The notes beneath the pieces are model-generated. The model saw nothing but the letters and a program-made list of their open reading frames with translations, was not told the DNA's origin and searched no databases. 64,000 nucleotides of DNA from CAZWKX01 sp964614095 (GTDB taxonomy: Bacteria; Actinomycetota; Acidimicrobiia; Spongiisociales; UBA11373), in NCBI GenBank assembly GCA_964614095.1, contig CAZTJO010000004.1, positions 26,115 to 90,114 on the forward strand, given 5' to 3'. Positions 8,038-15,876 of this stretch are shown here, piece after piece (the first letter of the stretch is position 1; each line of letters begins with the position of its first letter). The translations under genes and the position numbers were made by a program.

Positions 8038-8640
8038 ATGACGGTTCCCGCCGTAATACTCGAATCTGCCGCAGCCTACCGCCGCGGCCTGATCCCGGCA
8101 TTGGCCGGCGCCGGTTTTGATGTCGATGCGGAGTCCGACCCCACTGGTCGGCATCTTGTCCTGGCACCGCTGCGGTCTCCAGGCGACTGTGCGATTCTCG
8201 AAGGGCTTGCCGATGATGCGGACAGCGTCGTGGTGGCGTTGATCGACCCTGCGGAGCCTGAGGCGTATGCCCATGCCCTCAGCCACGGTGTTGCCGGCGT
8301 AGTTGCCTGGGATGCCGATCCCGAACACATCGCCTCCGTGGCCGGCGCGGCCGTTCAGGGAATGGTGATGGTGCCCGCCGCGGCAGCAACCGCTCTGGTC
8401 CGTCGTGCAGTGGATTTCCACCAGGATCGTCCGTTTCTCGATCCGACCGAGGTGGCGTGGATCATCGAACTATCGCGGGGGTCCACGGTGGTGACTCTCG
8501 CCGAGCGCTATGGGTACTCCGAAAGAGCGATGTTCCGACGCCTCGGCGAGGTGTACGGAAGGCTCGGAGCGACGAATCGAGCGGAGGCCCTGGTGGCAGC
8601 CGAGCGGTTTGGACTGCTGGAAGACTCCGCGCAGCCGTAG
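8038..8640 (+). CDS. LuxR-type regulator with degenerate receiver-like domain
   Basis: A 200-residue protein. The first ~125 residues look like a receiver fold (VPAVILESAAAYRRGLIPAL... VVVALIDPAEPEAYAHALSHGVAGVV) but the phospho-acceptor aspartate and acidic pocket are missing. The C-terminal ~60 residues form a helix-turn-helix related to LuxR/NarL output domains (STVVTLAERYGYSERAMFRR), then a helix with TNRAEALVAAERFGLL. It is probably a phosphorylation-independent transcriptional regulator. ATG 8038 fits the start of the conserved part. It converges on sodN, 295 bp away, and no partner kinase is adjacent. Confidence 0.75.
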   Translation: MTVPAVILESAAAYRRGLIPALAGAGFDVDAESDPTGRHLVLAPLRSPGDCAILEGLADDADSVVVALIDPAEPEAYAHALSHGVAGVVAWDADPEHIASVAGAAVQGMVMVPAAAATALVRRAVDFHQDRPFLDPTEVAWIIELSRGSTVVTLAERYGYSERAMFRRLGEVYGRLGATNRAEALVAAERFGLLEDSAQP

Positions 8641-8934
8641 GGAAGGTTCCAGCACTGCGGCGGGCGCTGCCGCAAATGTGTGCGCTTCGCCTCGGGTCGT
8701 CGAGTGACCCCGCACGTTGTTGTGGTAGTGCTCGCTCCGCGCCTAGGCCTCCGGAGCGGTCTCATGCATGCCGTCTGCCGGGGTTGTTGAGATCACTCCC
8801 GCCTGCCGCCCAGCTTGGCGGCGCGTGTCCAACCGTTGTAGTGCAGGGTGACACCAATACGAGTCGCCCGCGATCTTCCGATGTGCGGATCCATGCCCGA
8901 CCGGCCGCTGCCGGACCGGAAGAGCCGGGACGCT

Positions 8935-9330
8935 TTAGCTCGAGGTTTCCTTGGTTTGGGCGAAGACCTCGGCGATCTCGTCGATCAGGGCAAGGAGCCT
9001 GTCGGCCACCGCCGGGTCCATCCCCTTCTTGGCCTCACCCGCTTCCTGGGTTGCTCGCCAGAACAGATCGTGCAGATTGGGAAACATGGCCAGGTGAACC
9101 GGCTTGAAGTAGTCGGTCCACAGCACCCACAGATGGTATTTCACCAGCTCTGCTCGCTGCTCCTTGATGAACACGCAACGCTGGCGGAAAATCTCATCGG
9201 AAGATGCCAGGTACTTCTCGATGATGGCCTTCACCGATTCAGCCTCGATACGGGCTTGGGCCGGGTCGTACACCCCACAGGGCAGATCGCAGTGAGCGTG
9301 CGCCACATGGCGCGGCCTGAACGCTGACAT
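8935..9330 (-). CDS. sodN: Nickel superoxide dismutase precursor
   Basis: A 131-residue NiSOD. After a 12-residue propeptide (MSAFRPRHVAHA) comes the nickel-hook motif HCDLPCGVYDPAQARIEAES, whose His1, Cys2 and Cys6 bind nickel once the propeptide is removed and whose Tyr9 gates the active site. The rest is the helical bundle of the hexameric enzyme (DYFKPVHLAMFPNLHDLFW). It dismutates superoxide to oxygen and hydrogen peroxide in the cytosol. ATG 9330 has an excellent AAGGAGGGA site upstream and gives the usual length. The processing protease gene sodX, which usually lies next to sodN, is not found nearby, so it must be elsewhere or replaced. Confidence 0.97.
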   Translation of the reverse strand: MSAFRPRHVAHAHCDLPCGVYDPAQARIEAESVKAIIEKYLASSDEIFRQRCVFIKEQRAELVKYHLWVLWTDYFKPVHLAMFPNLHDLFWRATQEAGEAKKGMDPAVADRLLALIDEIAEVFAQTKETSS

Positions 9331-9910
9331 GTAGTCCCTCCTTGTCTCAGCGCGGAGTGGCACCGGTTATTGGTGCAACCCTGGGTGCCTTCGACAATAC
9401 CGACATGCGCTCCGTCTCGTGTGTCGGAAGCAGCGGAGTCTCTTCGTTCTGCCGAACCTAACCTGCCGGATTCGCGGTGCTGGTAGGTATCGGCTACAGC
9501 ACATCCCTTTTGACCGTCAGGTGGTGTAGCCCGGCTGATGAAACGACATTGGTTCCTGGCCAGAGCGAGCGATTCACGGCTGACAGCCGTCCCGGATCTG
9601 AAATCCGCCTCGACCTACGTCCATCATGAAGGAAATGCAGGCGGAGCCATGACAGTAAGGCCCAAAATGCCGCTGAGGTAGCTCTGCCCTGGGCCAGCGT
9701 CACTCAATGTCACCATTCCCATTCTCACCCCTCCAGGGGGGAGTCCCGAGGCCCACAGGGCCGAGGGGAGGGGGGTGCTTGTCCCAGAGTGGGAAACGCA
9801 CCCCCCTCCGTCCGCCTCGCTCCGCTCGGCGTCCACCTCCTCCTTAGGGAGAGGAGTCTGGGCCGACACTCCTGCGAGAGATGACGCTCCCCCAGGCCAG
9901 TGCTACCTCA
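9331..9910. other. 580-bp intergenic region with G/C-rich inverted blocks
   Basis: No supported gene. The part next to sodN presumably holds its promoter, but no convincing -35/-10 pair is visible. The stretch 9725-9850 has runs CCCCTCC...GGGGGG, GAGGGGAGGGGGG and CACCCCCCTCCGTCCGCC that can pair with each other. It resembles a decayed mobile or intergenic repeat, but only one copy is in this window. Confidence 0.45.
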
Positions 9911-11293
9911 TCAGGGCGGCGGTTGCTCCCAGCTGCCTTCAAATAGGCGTTTTGCCGCCGCGTTGTGTTCGGCGATGAGGCGCTCTTCTCCCTCAAAGAC
10001 TCCGTCGCTTATCACCGCCTTGCCGTGCACGTAGACGTGACGGGCCGGTGTGGGTGCACACAGCAGGGCGGCGGCCACCGGATCGTGAAGCGACCCGGCG
10101 TACTCGATATGGTTGAGATCGAGAGTGAAGAAGTCGGCGCACTTGCCCGGCTCCAGCGAGCCGATGTCGTCGCGGCCCAGCAGCTTGGCCCCGCCGAGCG
10201 TGGCCAGCTTCAGGGCGGTGCGGGCGCTCATCTGTGGACCGCCGGCCAGGCTGGGGGAGGTGTTGAGGCGCGCCAGCAGCAGGGCCATACGGGCTTCGGC
10301 GAGCATGTTGCTGGCGTCATTGCTGGCCGAACCATCGACGCCGAGACCCACATCGGCGCCGGCGGCCAGGTAGGCAGAGATGGGGGCGATGCCCGAGCCC
10401 AGGCGCATGTTGGACGAGGCGCAATGGGCGATACCGGTGCCGGCGGCGGCCATGCCGGCGATTTCGGCGTCATTGACGAAGACCCCGTGGGCGAACCAGA
10501 CGTCATCTCCGGCCCAGCCCAGCTCTTCGGCGTAGGGCACCGGCCGGGCCCCGAAATGCTGCAGGCAAAAGTGCTCCTCGTCGGAGGTCTCGGCGAGATG
10601 GGTGTGGAGTCGCACCCCCTTGTCGCGGGCCAGGTCGGCCGAGGCCCGCATGAGGCTGGGTGTCACCGAGAACGGTGAGCAGGGGGCAAGCACCACCTGG
10701 GTCATGGAGCCGGGCGAGGGATCATGGTGGGCATCGATGGCCCGGATGCTTTCCTTGAGGATGGTGTCCTCGTCTTCAACGACCGAGTCGGGGGGAAGGC
10801 CGCCTTGGCTCTCGCCCAGACTCATCGACCCACGGGAAACGTGGAACCGGAGGCCGATCTCGGCGGCGGCGGCCACCTGATCGTCGACCGACGATCCGTT
10901 GGGCCACAGGTACTGGTGGTCGAAGACGGTGGTGCATCCGCTGTGTGCCAACTCGAGAAGGCCGACTCGGGTGGACACGGCCACGTCGTCGGGAGTGAGG
11001 CGGGCCCAGGCCGGGTAAAGGGCGCGTAGCCAGTCGAACAGCCCGACATCCTGGGCCCCGGGCAATGCCCTGGTCAGCGTCTGGTAGAGGTGATGGTGCG
11101 TGTTGACCAACCCAGGCAGCACCAGCTGATCGGCGGCGTCGAGCATCTTGTCGGCGTCGGTGGGGAGATCCTCTGGAGTGCCCACCTTCTCGATGATCCC
11201 GTCGCGGGCGAACAGGCCGCCATTGGCGATCTCACGCCGATCGGCGTCCATGGTGACGAGCACCCGAGCGTTTTGCACGAGCAGGGTGGGCAT
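9911..11293 (-). CDS. 8-oxoguanine deaminase (amidohydrolase family)
   Basis: A 460-residue cytosine deaminase/TRZ-ATZ type amidohydrolase. It has the first metal motif PGLVNTHHHLYQTLTRA, a central HTHLAETSDEE with two further His positions, CASSNMRLGSGIAP and the metal Asp in GLGVDGSASND, then the closing strand GSLEPGKCADFFTLDL. The segments TTVFDHQYLWPNG and SLGESQGGLPPDSVVE match the 8-oxoguanine deaminase branch, which converts 8-oxoguanine to uric acid with release of ammonia. Related s-triazine hydrolases are the main alternative. It would recycle oxidised guanine in the cytosol. It stands downstream of the ABC pair but is separated from it by a heptamer repeat element. Confidence 0.88.
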   Translation of the reverse strand: MPTLLVQNARVLVTMDADRREIANGGLFARDGIIEKVGTPEDLPTDADKMLDAADQLVLPGLVNTHHHLYQTLTRALPGAQDVGLFDWLRALYPAWARLTPDDVAVSTRVGLLELAHSGCTTVFDHQYLWPNGSSVDDQVAAAAEIGLRFHVSRGSMSLGESQGGLPPDSVVEDEDTILKESIRAIDAHHDPSPGSMTQVVLAPCSPFSVTPSLMRASADLARDKGVRLHTHLAETSDEEHFCLQHFGARPVPYAEELGWAGDDVWFAHGVFVNDAEIAGMAAAGTGIAHCASSNMRLGSGIAPISAYLAAGADVGLGVDGSASNDASNMLAEARMALLLARLNTSPSLAGGPQMSARTALKLATLGGAKLLGRDDIGSLEPGKCADFFTLDLNHIEYAGSLHDPVAAALLCAPTPARHVYVHGKAVISDGVFEGEERLIAEHNAAAKRLFEGSWEQPPP

Positions 11294-11328
11294 GGGTGAA
11301 GCCTACGTTGGGAGAGAGAGCAGGCAAG

Positions 11329-11468
11329 AGAATTCAGAGTCCAGAATCCAGAATGCAGAGTGCAGAATGCCGGATCTGAATCCTGAACCCTGAGTTCCCG
11401 CGCCCTTTCTCGGCGGTGATCGATCCAGGATCCCGCCGGCCACCGACTCTGAACTCTGAACTCTGTCT
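11329..11468. repeat. Heptamer inverted-repeat element, copy 1
   Basis: Six consecutive 7-bp units at 11329-11370 (AGAATTC, AGAGTCC, AGAATCC, AGAATGC, AGAGTGC, AGAATGC), then units of the opposite sense: TCTGAAT, CCTGAAC, CCTGAGT at 11375-11395 and TCTGAAC, TCTGAAC, TCTGTCT at 11448-11468. The two senses can pair into a long hairpin. It lies between the deaminase start and the stop of the ABC transporter gene. It is the longest of four copies in the window. Confidence 0.85.
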
Positions 11469-11482
11469 CCACCAAGACGTGG

Positions 11483-13261
11483 CTACCTTCCGTTGGCCTC
11501 CACGTCCCACAACCTATGGAACTCTGGACTTCCATCGAGCAGCTCGTCGAGTGTGCCCGTGGCCGACACTTGGCCATCCTCGAGGAGCACAATCTGGTCG
11601 GCCCGCTGCAAGGCGGGCCTCCGGTGGGAGACGACCAGGCTGGTGACCCTGGACCTCTCGGCGAAGAGCCGTTCCCACAGCAGGATCTCGGTCTCGACGT
11701 CGAGCGCACTAGAGAGATCGTCGAACACAAGCAACTCCGGCTGGCGCACAAACATACGGGCCGCGGCCGAGCGCTGTACCTGGCCACCCGATAGGCGGAC
11801 GCCCGATGGGCCGACCATGGTGCCGAGCCCGGCCGGCATCGACTCGACGTCGGGGTCGAGCACTGCGGCCCGGATGGCTTCATGCAGGCGGGAATCGGTG
11901 TCACCGCGGCCCAGCAGCAGGTTGTCACGCAGCGACAGTGAGAATAGGCGCGGCACCTGGGGGGTGTAGGCCGATCGTGGTGGCACGAAGAACTCGGCGG
12001 GGTGCTCGACCACCTTGCCGTTCCAGCGGATTGTGCCCGCTTGGGCGGGAAGCAGCCCGAGCACGGCTCGAAGCAGGGTGGTCTTGCCCGAGCCGATGCG
12101 GCCGGTGATGACGGTGAATGAGGACCTAGGCACCACCAGGTCGATCTCTCGGATGCCGGCATCGGTGCCCGGGTGGAGGTAGGTGAGTCCCTCCAGCCGC
12201 AGCTCCTGGAGCGGCTCGACATCTGCAGCGCTGGATTCAGGTACGCGCAATTCGCCCCTTAGCTCCAGATCGACGGGGTCGGCCAAACGCTCCGGGGCCG
12301 CGCCCCCCAGCAGCACCAGCATGCGCCTGAAGGCGACCGTGGCCTGCTGGTAGCGGCCAACAAACAAGCCGAGCACAAACACGCCCTCGCTGAAAGTTCC
12401 CAGGAGGTAGACGAACATGGCGAAATCGCCGACGGTGAATGATCCGGCCGCCATGGATTGGGCCCCGGCGATAAGGATCAACGCGGTGCCGATGTTCACA
12501 GTGTTCCAGAACAGCGACTCGAGAACGGCGGTGAGCACGGTGTCGCGCACCATCGCAGTGCGCCGGGCATTGTTGAGAACCCGGAAATGTCTCACCATCG
12601 AGCCTTCGGCGCCGGAGACCTTTATCGACTGAACCGAGCCGAAGGTCTCGCCAAGGGCGTCGGTTATACGTCCGGTGGCTTCGCGTGCTGCCTCGCGGTA
12701 CTTGCGCACCCGCTCTCTGGCAAGGGCAGCCAACCAGATCACAATCACAGTGGGGGCAAACACGAGCAGGGTGACGCGGGCATTGATGGAGGCCAGTAGA
12801 GCAAGAGCTCCCCCGGCGAAGAGGCTGATTCCGAGGACGTCGATGGTCCAGGCAACCGTTTCTTCGACGTCGTCCACGTCCTCACGGAAGCGGCTGATGG
12901 CCTCGCCGGGGGACTGGTCGAGTGCCTGGGCGCCGGGCATCTCGAAGATCCTCTCCAGCATGTTCCGCCGCAGCCGGGCGCCGACGCGAAACATGAAATG
13001 AATGTCGTTCCACATGGCCAGCCACATGATCACGAGGTGGCCTGCCCCGTAGGCGAGCACGATGACCACGAGGGTGCCGACGGAGAAGGTTGCGCCTTCC
13101 TTTCCGGAGATGGTGTCGAAGAAGGCCCGCACGGCAAGTGCCGGCACAAACGCCAGACTCCAGATGATGGGCCATGTGATGGCATTGGCCAGGTACAGCC
13201 AAGGCTGGCGGAAAGCGAGCCGCATCATGAGGCGCCCGGTGGGCATGGGCCGCTCGTTCAT
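11483..13261 (-). CDS. ABC exporter subunit with degenerate ATP site
   Basis: A 592-residue half-transporter: six membrane helices in the first ~320 residues, then a nucleotide-binding domain with Walker A GRIGSGKTTLL, Q-loop YTPQVPRLF, signature VRLSGGQVQRSAAARMF, Walker B LLVFDDLSSALD and switch VVSHRR. The catalytic glutamate after Walker B is replaced by Asp (FDD instead of DE), as in the degenerate half of heterodimeric exporters such as TM287/288. It overlaps the upstream partner gene by four bases and surely forms a heterodimer with it. It exports an unknown substrate, perhaps lipid, peptide or drug, across the cytoplasmic membrane. Confidence 0.93.
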   Translation of the reverse strand: MNERPMPTGRLMMRLAFRQPWLYLANAITWPIIWSLAFVPALAVRAFFDTISGKEGATFSVGTLVVIVLAYGAGHLVIMWLAMWNDIHFMFRVGARLRRNMLERIFEMPGAQALDQSPGEAISRFREDVDDVEETVAWTIDVLGISLFAGGALALLASINARVTLLVFAPTVIVIWLAALARERVRKYREAAREATGRITDALGETFGSVQSIKVSGAEGSMVRHFRVLNNARRTAMVRDTVLTAVLESLFWNTVNIGTALILIAGAQSMAAGSFTVGDFAMFVYLLGTFSEGVFVLGLFVGRYQQATVAFRRMLVLLGGAAPERLADPVDLELRGELRVPESSAADVEPLQELRLEGLTYLHPGTDAGIREIDLVVPRSSFTVITGRIGSGKTTLLRAVLGLLPAQAGTIRWNGKVVEHPAEFFVPPRSAYTPQVPRLFSLSLRDNLLLGRGDTDSRLHEAIRAAVLDPDVESMPAGLGTMVGPSGVRLSGGQVQRSAAARMFVRQPELLVFDDLSSALDVETEILLWERLFAERSRVTSLVVSHRRPALQRADQIVLLEDGQVSATGTLDELLDGSPEFHRLWDVEANGR

Positions 13262-15012
13262 GCCAGCACCTCCTCCATTCCGGTCTTCAGGAGGCGGCTG
13301 AAGCGAGACGACGCGTCGGCGGTGAGGGCAATTCGCTCACCGAACTCGGCGACCCGCCCCTGCTCGAGTATGAGGATGTCGTCGGCCCGCTCCACCGTGG
13401 CTAGGCGGTGGGCGATGATCACCGCGGTGCGGCCTTGGAGCAGGCGGTCCACGGCGCGCTCGATTAGCTGCTCGGTCACCGGGTCGAGCCGGGACGAGGC
13501 TTCGTCGAGGATGACGAGGCCGGGATCGCGTAGGAAGACTCGGGCGAAGGCAAGCAGCTGTGCTTGGCCGGCGGATAGCCCGGCCGAGCCCGTTTCGAGC
13601 ACGGTATCGAGCCTCTTGTTGAGCCCGGCCACCCAGTCGCCGAGGCCAAGCTCGAATAGAACTTGCCACAGGGCGTCGTCGTGGATCGACTCGTCGAAGA
13701 AGGTGAGGTTGTCGCGCACGGTGGCACGAAACAACTGCACCTCTTGTGTGACCATGGCCACCCGGGAGCGCAGGTCACGTATGTAGACGGAGGCCGCGGG
13801 TTGGCCGCCGAGCCGGACCGAACCGTCCACTGGGTCGTAGAGGCGGGTGAGCAAACGAGCCAGTGTCGATTTGCCGCTGCCGGTGCGCCCCAGCACCCCG
13901 AGCACCCTTCCCGGCTTCAGGGCCAGATCAACGCCGTGTAGCACGGTGTCTCCATCGGAGTCGTCGTCGTGGTAGGCGAACTCGACGTTGTTCAGGGAGA
14001 TGGCGAGGGCTCCGTTGGGTAGGCAGGCATCACCGGAGGTGTCGAGGCGAGACGGGCGCTCGAGAAGCTCTTCGACGCGTGCGATGCCGGCCCCGGCCCG
14101 CTGCAGGTCCTCCATCTGCCGGCGGATGTGCTCGATCGGGTGCCTGAGCATGTCCGTATAGTGGAAGATCAGGTACACCGAGCCGAGGGTGAGGGTGCCG
14201 TTGTCGAGGAGCAGTGAGCCGAGCCAGAAGACGAGGGCGACGCCGATCACGTAGGTGGTGATCGATGTGCCCCAAAGCACCGAGAAGCCGAACCGGGCTC
14301 GCACTGCTTCGGGTAGCCAGGGGCGGAGCACGGCGGAGAAGCGGTGCATCATGAACGGCACTCCGCCGCTGGCACGGATGTCCTCGGTGCCGGCGAGCTG
14401 CTCGCCGACAAAGCCGAAAAACTCGGCGCGCCGGGCCCGCACGCTTTTCCACCAGGGAATGGCCACTCCCTGCATGCGCAGCATGGCAAACAGGGCAAGC
14501 GTGGCGAAGCTGGTTAGCCCTATGCCCACCCAGAGACTCTCCCGCCAGAGCAGGGCAAGGATGCAGGCGATAAGAACCACGTTTCCCACCACATGGATGA
14601 CAAAACGGGAGAAGAAGTTGGAGAGTGTGGTTACGTCGCCGTCGATACGCTCGATCAGCTCGCCCGGAGTTGTCGATTTGTGGAACGACATGTCCAGATC
14701 GAGAACATGGGCCATGAGATCGGCGCGTAGCTCGTTGGTGGCGGTCCATCCGACGTTCTCGGCGATGTATGTGGCGGCCACGTTGAGAATCTGATTGCCG
14801 ACTGCGAGCGCGGCAAATATGCCCCCGAGCGCCACCAGCCGCGACATCTGAGCTCCGGCTGTGACGTCATCGATGAAGATCCGGATGATCTGCGGGTTGG
14901 CCACCTGGAGGCCGATGCTGGCGAAGAGAATCACGGCGAGCAGGCTCACCCGGGGCCGCAGCGGGCGCAGGTAGCGGGAGAGCAGTCTCCAGTAGGCGCG
15001 AACAGGGATCAT
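13258..15012 (-). CDS. ABC exporter subunit with consensus ATP site
   Basis: A 584-residue half-transporter, first gene of the pair. The N-terminal ~310 residues are the six-helix exporter domain; the nucleotide-binding domain has Walker A GRTGSGKSTLARLL, Q-loop MVTQEVQLF, signature GLSAGQAQLLAFARV, Walker B LVILDEASSRLD with the catalytic Glu, and switch IIAHRLATV. Its signature is LSAGQ rather than LSGGQ, the change expected in the subunit that pairs with a Walker-B-degenerate partner. The next gene starts four bases before its stop. About 230 bp separate it from the divergent hpt gene. Confidence 0.93.
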   Translation of the reverse strand: MIPVRAYWRLLSRYLRPLRPRVSLLAVILFASIGLQVANPQIIRIFIDDVTAGAQMSRLVALGGIFAALAVGNQILNVAATYIAENVGWTATNELRADLMAHVLDLDMSFHKSTTPGELIERIDGDVTTLSNFFSRFVIHVVGNVVLIACILALLWRESLWVGIGLTSFATLALFAMLRMQGVAIPWWKSVRARRAEFFGFVGEQLAGTEDIRASGGVPFMMHRFSAVLRPWLPEAVRARFGFSVLWGTSITTYVIGVALVFWLGSLLLDNGTLTLGSVYLIFHYTDMLRHPIEHIRRQMEDLQRAGAGIARVEELLERPSRLDTSGDACLPNGALAISLNNVEFAYHDDDSDGDTVLHGVDLALKPGRVLGVLGRTGSGKSTLARLLTRLYDPVDGSVRLGGQPAASVYIRDLRSRVAMVTQEVQLFRATVRDNLTFFDESIHDDALWQVLFELGLGDWVAGLNKRLDTVLETGSAGLSAGQAQLLAFARVFLRDPGLVILDEASSRLDPVTEQLIERAVDRLLQGRTAVIIAHRLATVERADDILILEQGRVAEFGERIALTADASSRFSRLLKTGMEEVLA

Positions 15013-15239
15013 GGGGTTCCTCGGTGTTGGGGCACACAGGTGCCCGAGATGGGAGCAGACGCATTACCGACGGGTTCGGTGCCCGCCGGGTTTTTGTCCG
15101 GTGACCGTCTTGGTCAGGCGGACCCTCTTGCTTGCAGTCTGTCCATGATCGCCTCCGCGGACGGGAACTCTCACAGGCAAAAAGGCCGCTGTCAAACGTT
15201 TCCGCGCCGAGATACTTGGGAGGGCTACTCTGCTGCTCT

Positions 15240-15776
15240 ATGCCCGAGATTCCGGAACCCCTGATCACCCGCGACCGTATCGCCGCACGTGTCGAGGAGC
15301 TCGCCGCCCAGATAGATGCCGACTACGCCGGAGTCGACGAGCTGGTCCTGGTCGGTGTGCTCAAGGGGTCCTTTGTGTTCCTCGCCGATTTGGCCCGCCA
15401 TCTGAGCGTGCCTCACCGCATTGAGTTCATCGCGGTGTCGTCCTACGGCGAGGAGGAGAGTGTCGATCATCCCGGGGCGGTGCGCTTGCTCATGGACGTA
15501 CGACACGATATCGGCCACAAGCACGTGCTTGTGGTTGAGGACATCGTGGATACCGGGCTCACGCTGGAATACCTGCTCCGCCTGCTCGCGGCGCGCGGGC
15601 CCGCATCACTGAAGGCCTGCACCTTGTTGCACAAACCCGAACGCTCCCAGGTCGAGGTGCCGCTTGCCTACCTGGGCTTTGAGATCCCCGACGTCTGGGT
15701 TGTCGGCTACGGGCTCGACTTCGCCGAGCGGCACCGCACGCTGCCGGACATCTGTTCCATCGAGCCACAGGAATAG
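15240..15776 (+). CDS. hpt: Hypoxanthine phosphoribosyltransferase
   Basis: A 178-residue type I purine phosphoribosyltransferase that makes IMP or GMP from hypoxanthine or guanine and PRPP in purine salvage. It has LVLVGVLKGSFVFLADLARH (pyrophosphate loop), the flexible loop with SSYG, the PRPP signature VLVVEDIVDTGLTLEYL and the C-terminal base-binding part PDVWVVGYGLDFAERHRTLP. ATG 15240 gives the standard length. It is followed after seven bases by a heptamer repeat element and then the Trx-VKOR gene. Confidence 0.95.
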   Translation: MPEIPEPLITRDRIAARVEELAAQIDADYAGVDELVLVGVLKGSFVFLADLARHLSVPHRIEFIAVSSYGEEESVDHPGAVRLLMDVRHDIGHKHVLVVEDIVDTGLTLEYLLRLLAARGPASLKACTLLHKPERSQVEVPLAYLGFEIPDVWVVGYGLDFAERHRTLPDICSIEPQE

Positions 15777-15783
15777 CTGGTGC

Positions 15784-15840
15784 GGAATACAGGATGCGGA
15801 ATGCAGAACGCCGCACGGCTCCGAATTCTGAACACTGGAT
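15784..15840. repeat. Heptamer inverted-repeat element, copy 2
   Basis: Four units in one sense at 15784-15811 (GGAATAC, AGGATGC, GGAATGC, AGAACGC) and three in the opposite sense at 15820-15840 (TCCGAAT, TCTGAAC, ACTGGAT), separated by an 8-bp loop. It sits in the 100-bp space between the hpt stop and the next start. Confidence 0.75.
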
Positions 15841-15876
15841 TTTGCCCGCGTCGAACCTTGCGGTAGTACCGGAACC

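Noticed and set aside
15060..15225. Possible glycine-type riboswitch ahead of hpt, from ACTCTCACAGGCAAAAAGG
   Set aside because: The 3' half recalls a glycine aptamer, but the 5' conserved core is missing and hpt is not a known target.
15240..15776. Alternative longer hpt starting at 15132
   Set aside because: The added residues have no family match and the ATG at 15240 gives the standard protein length.
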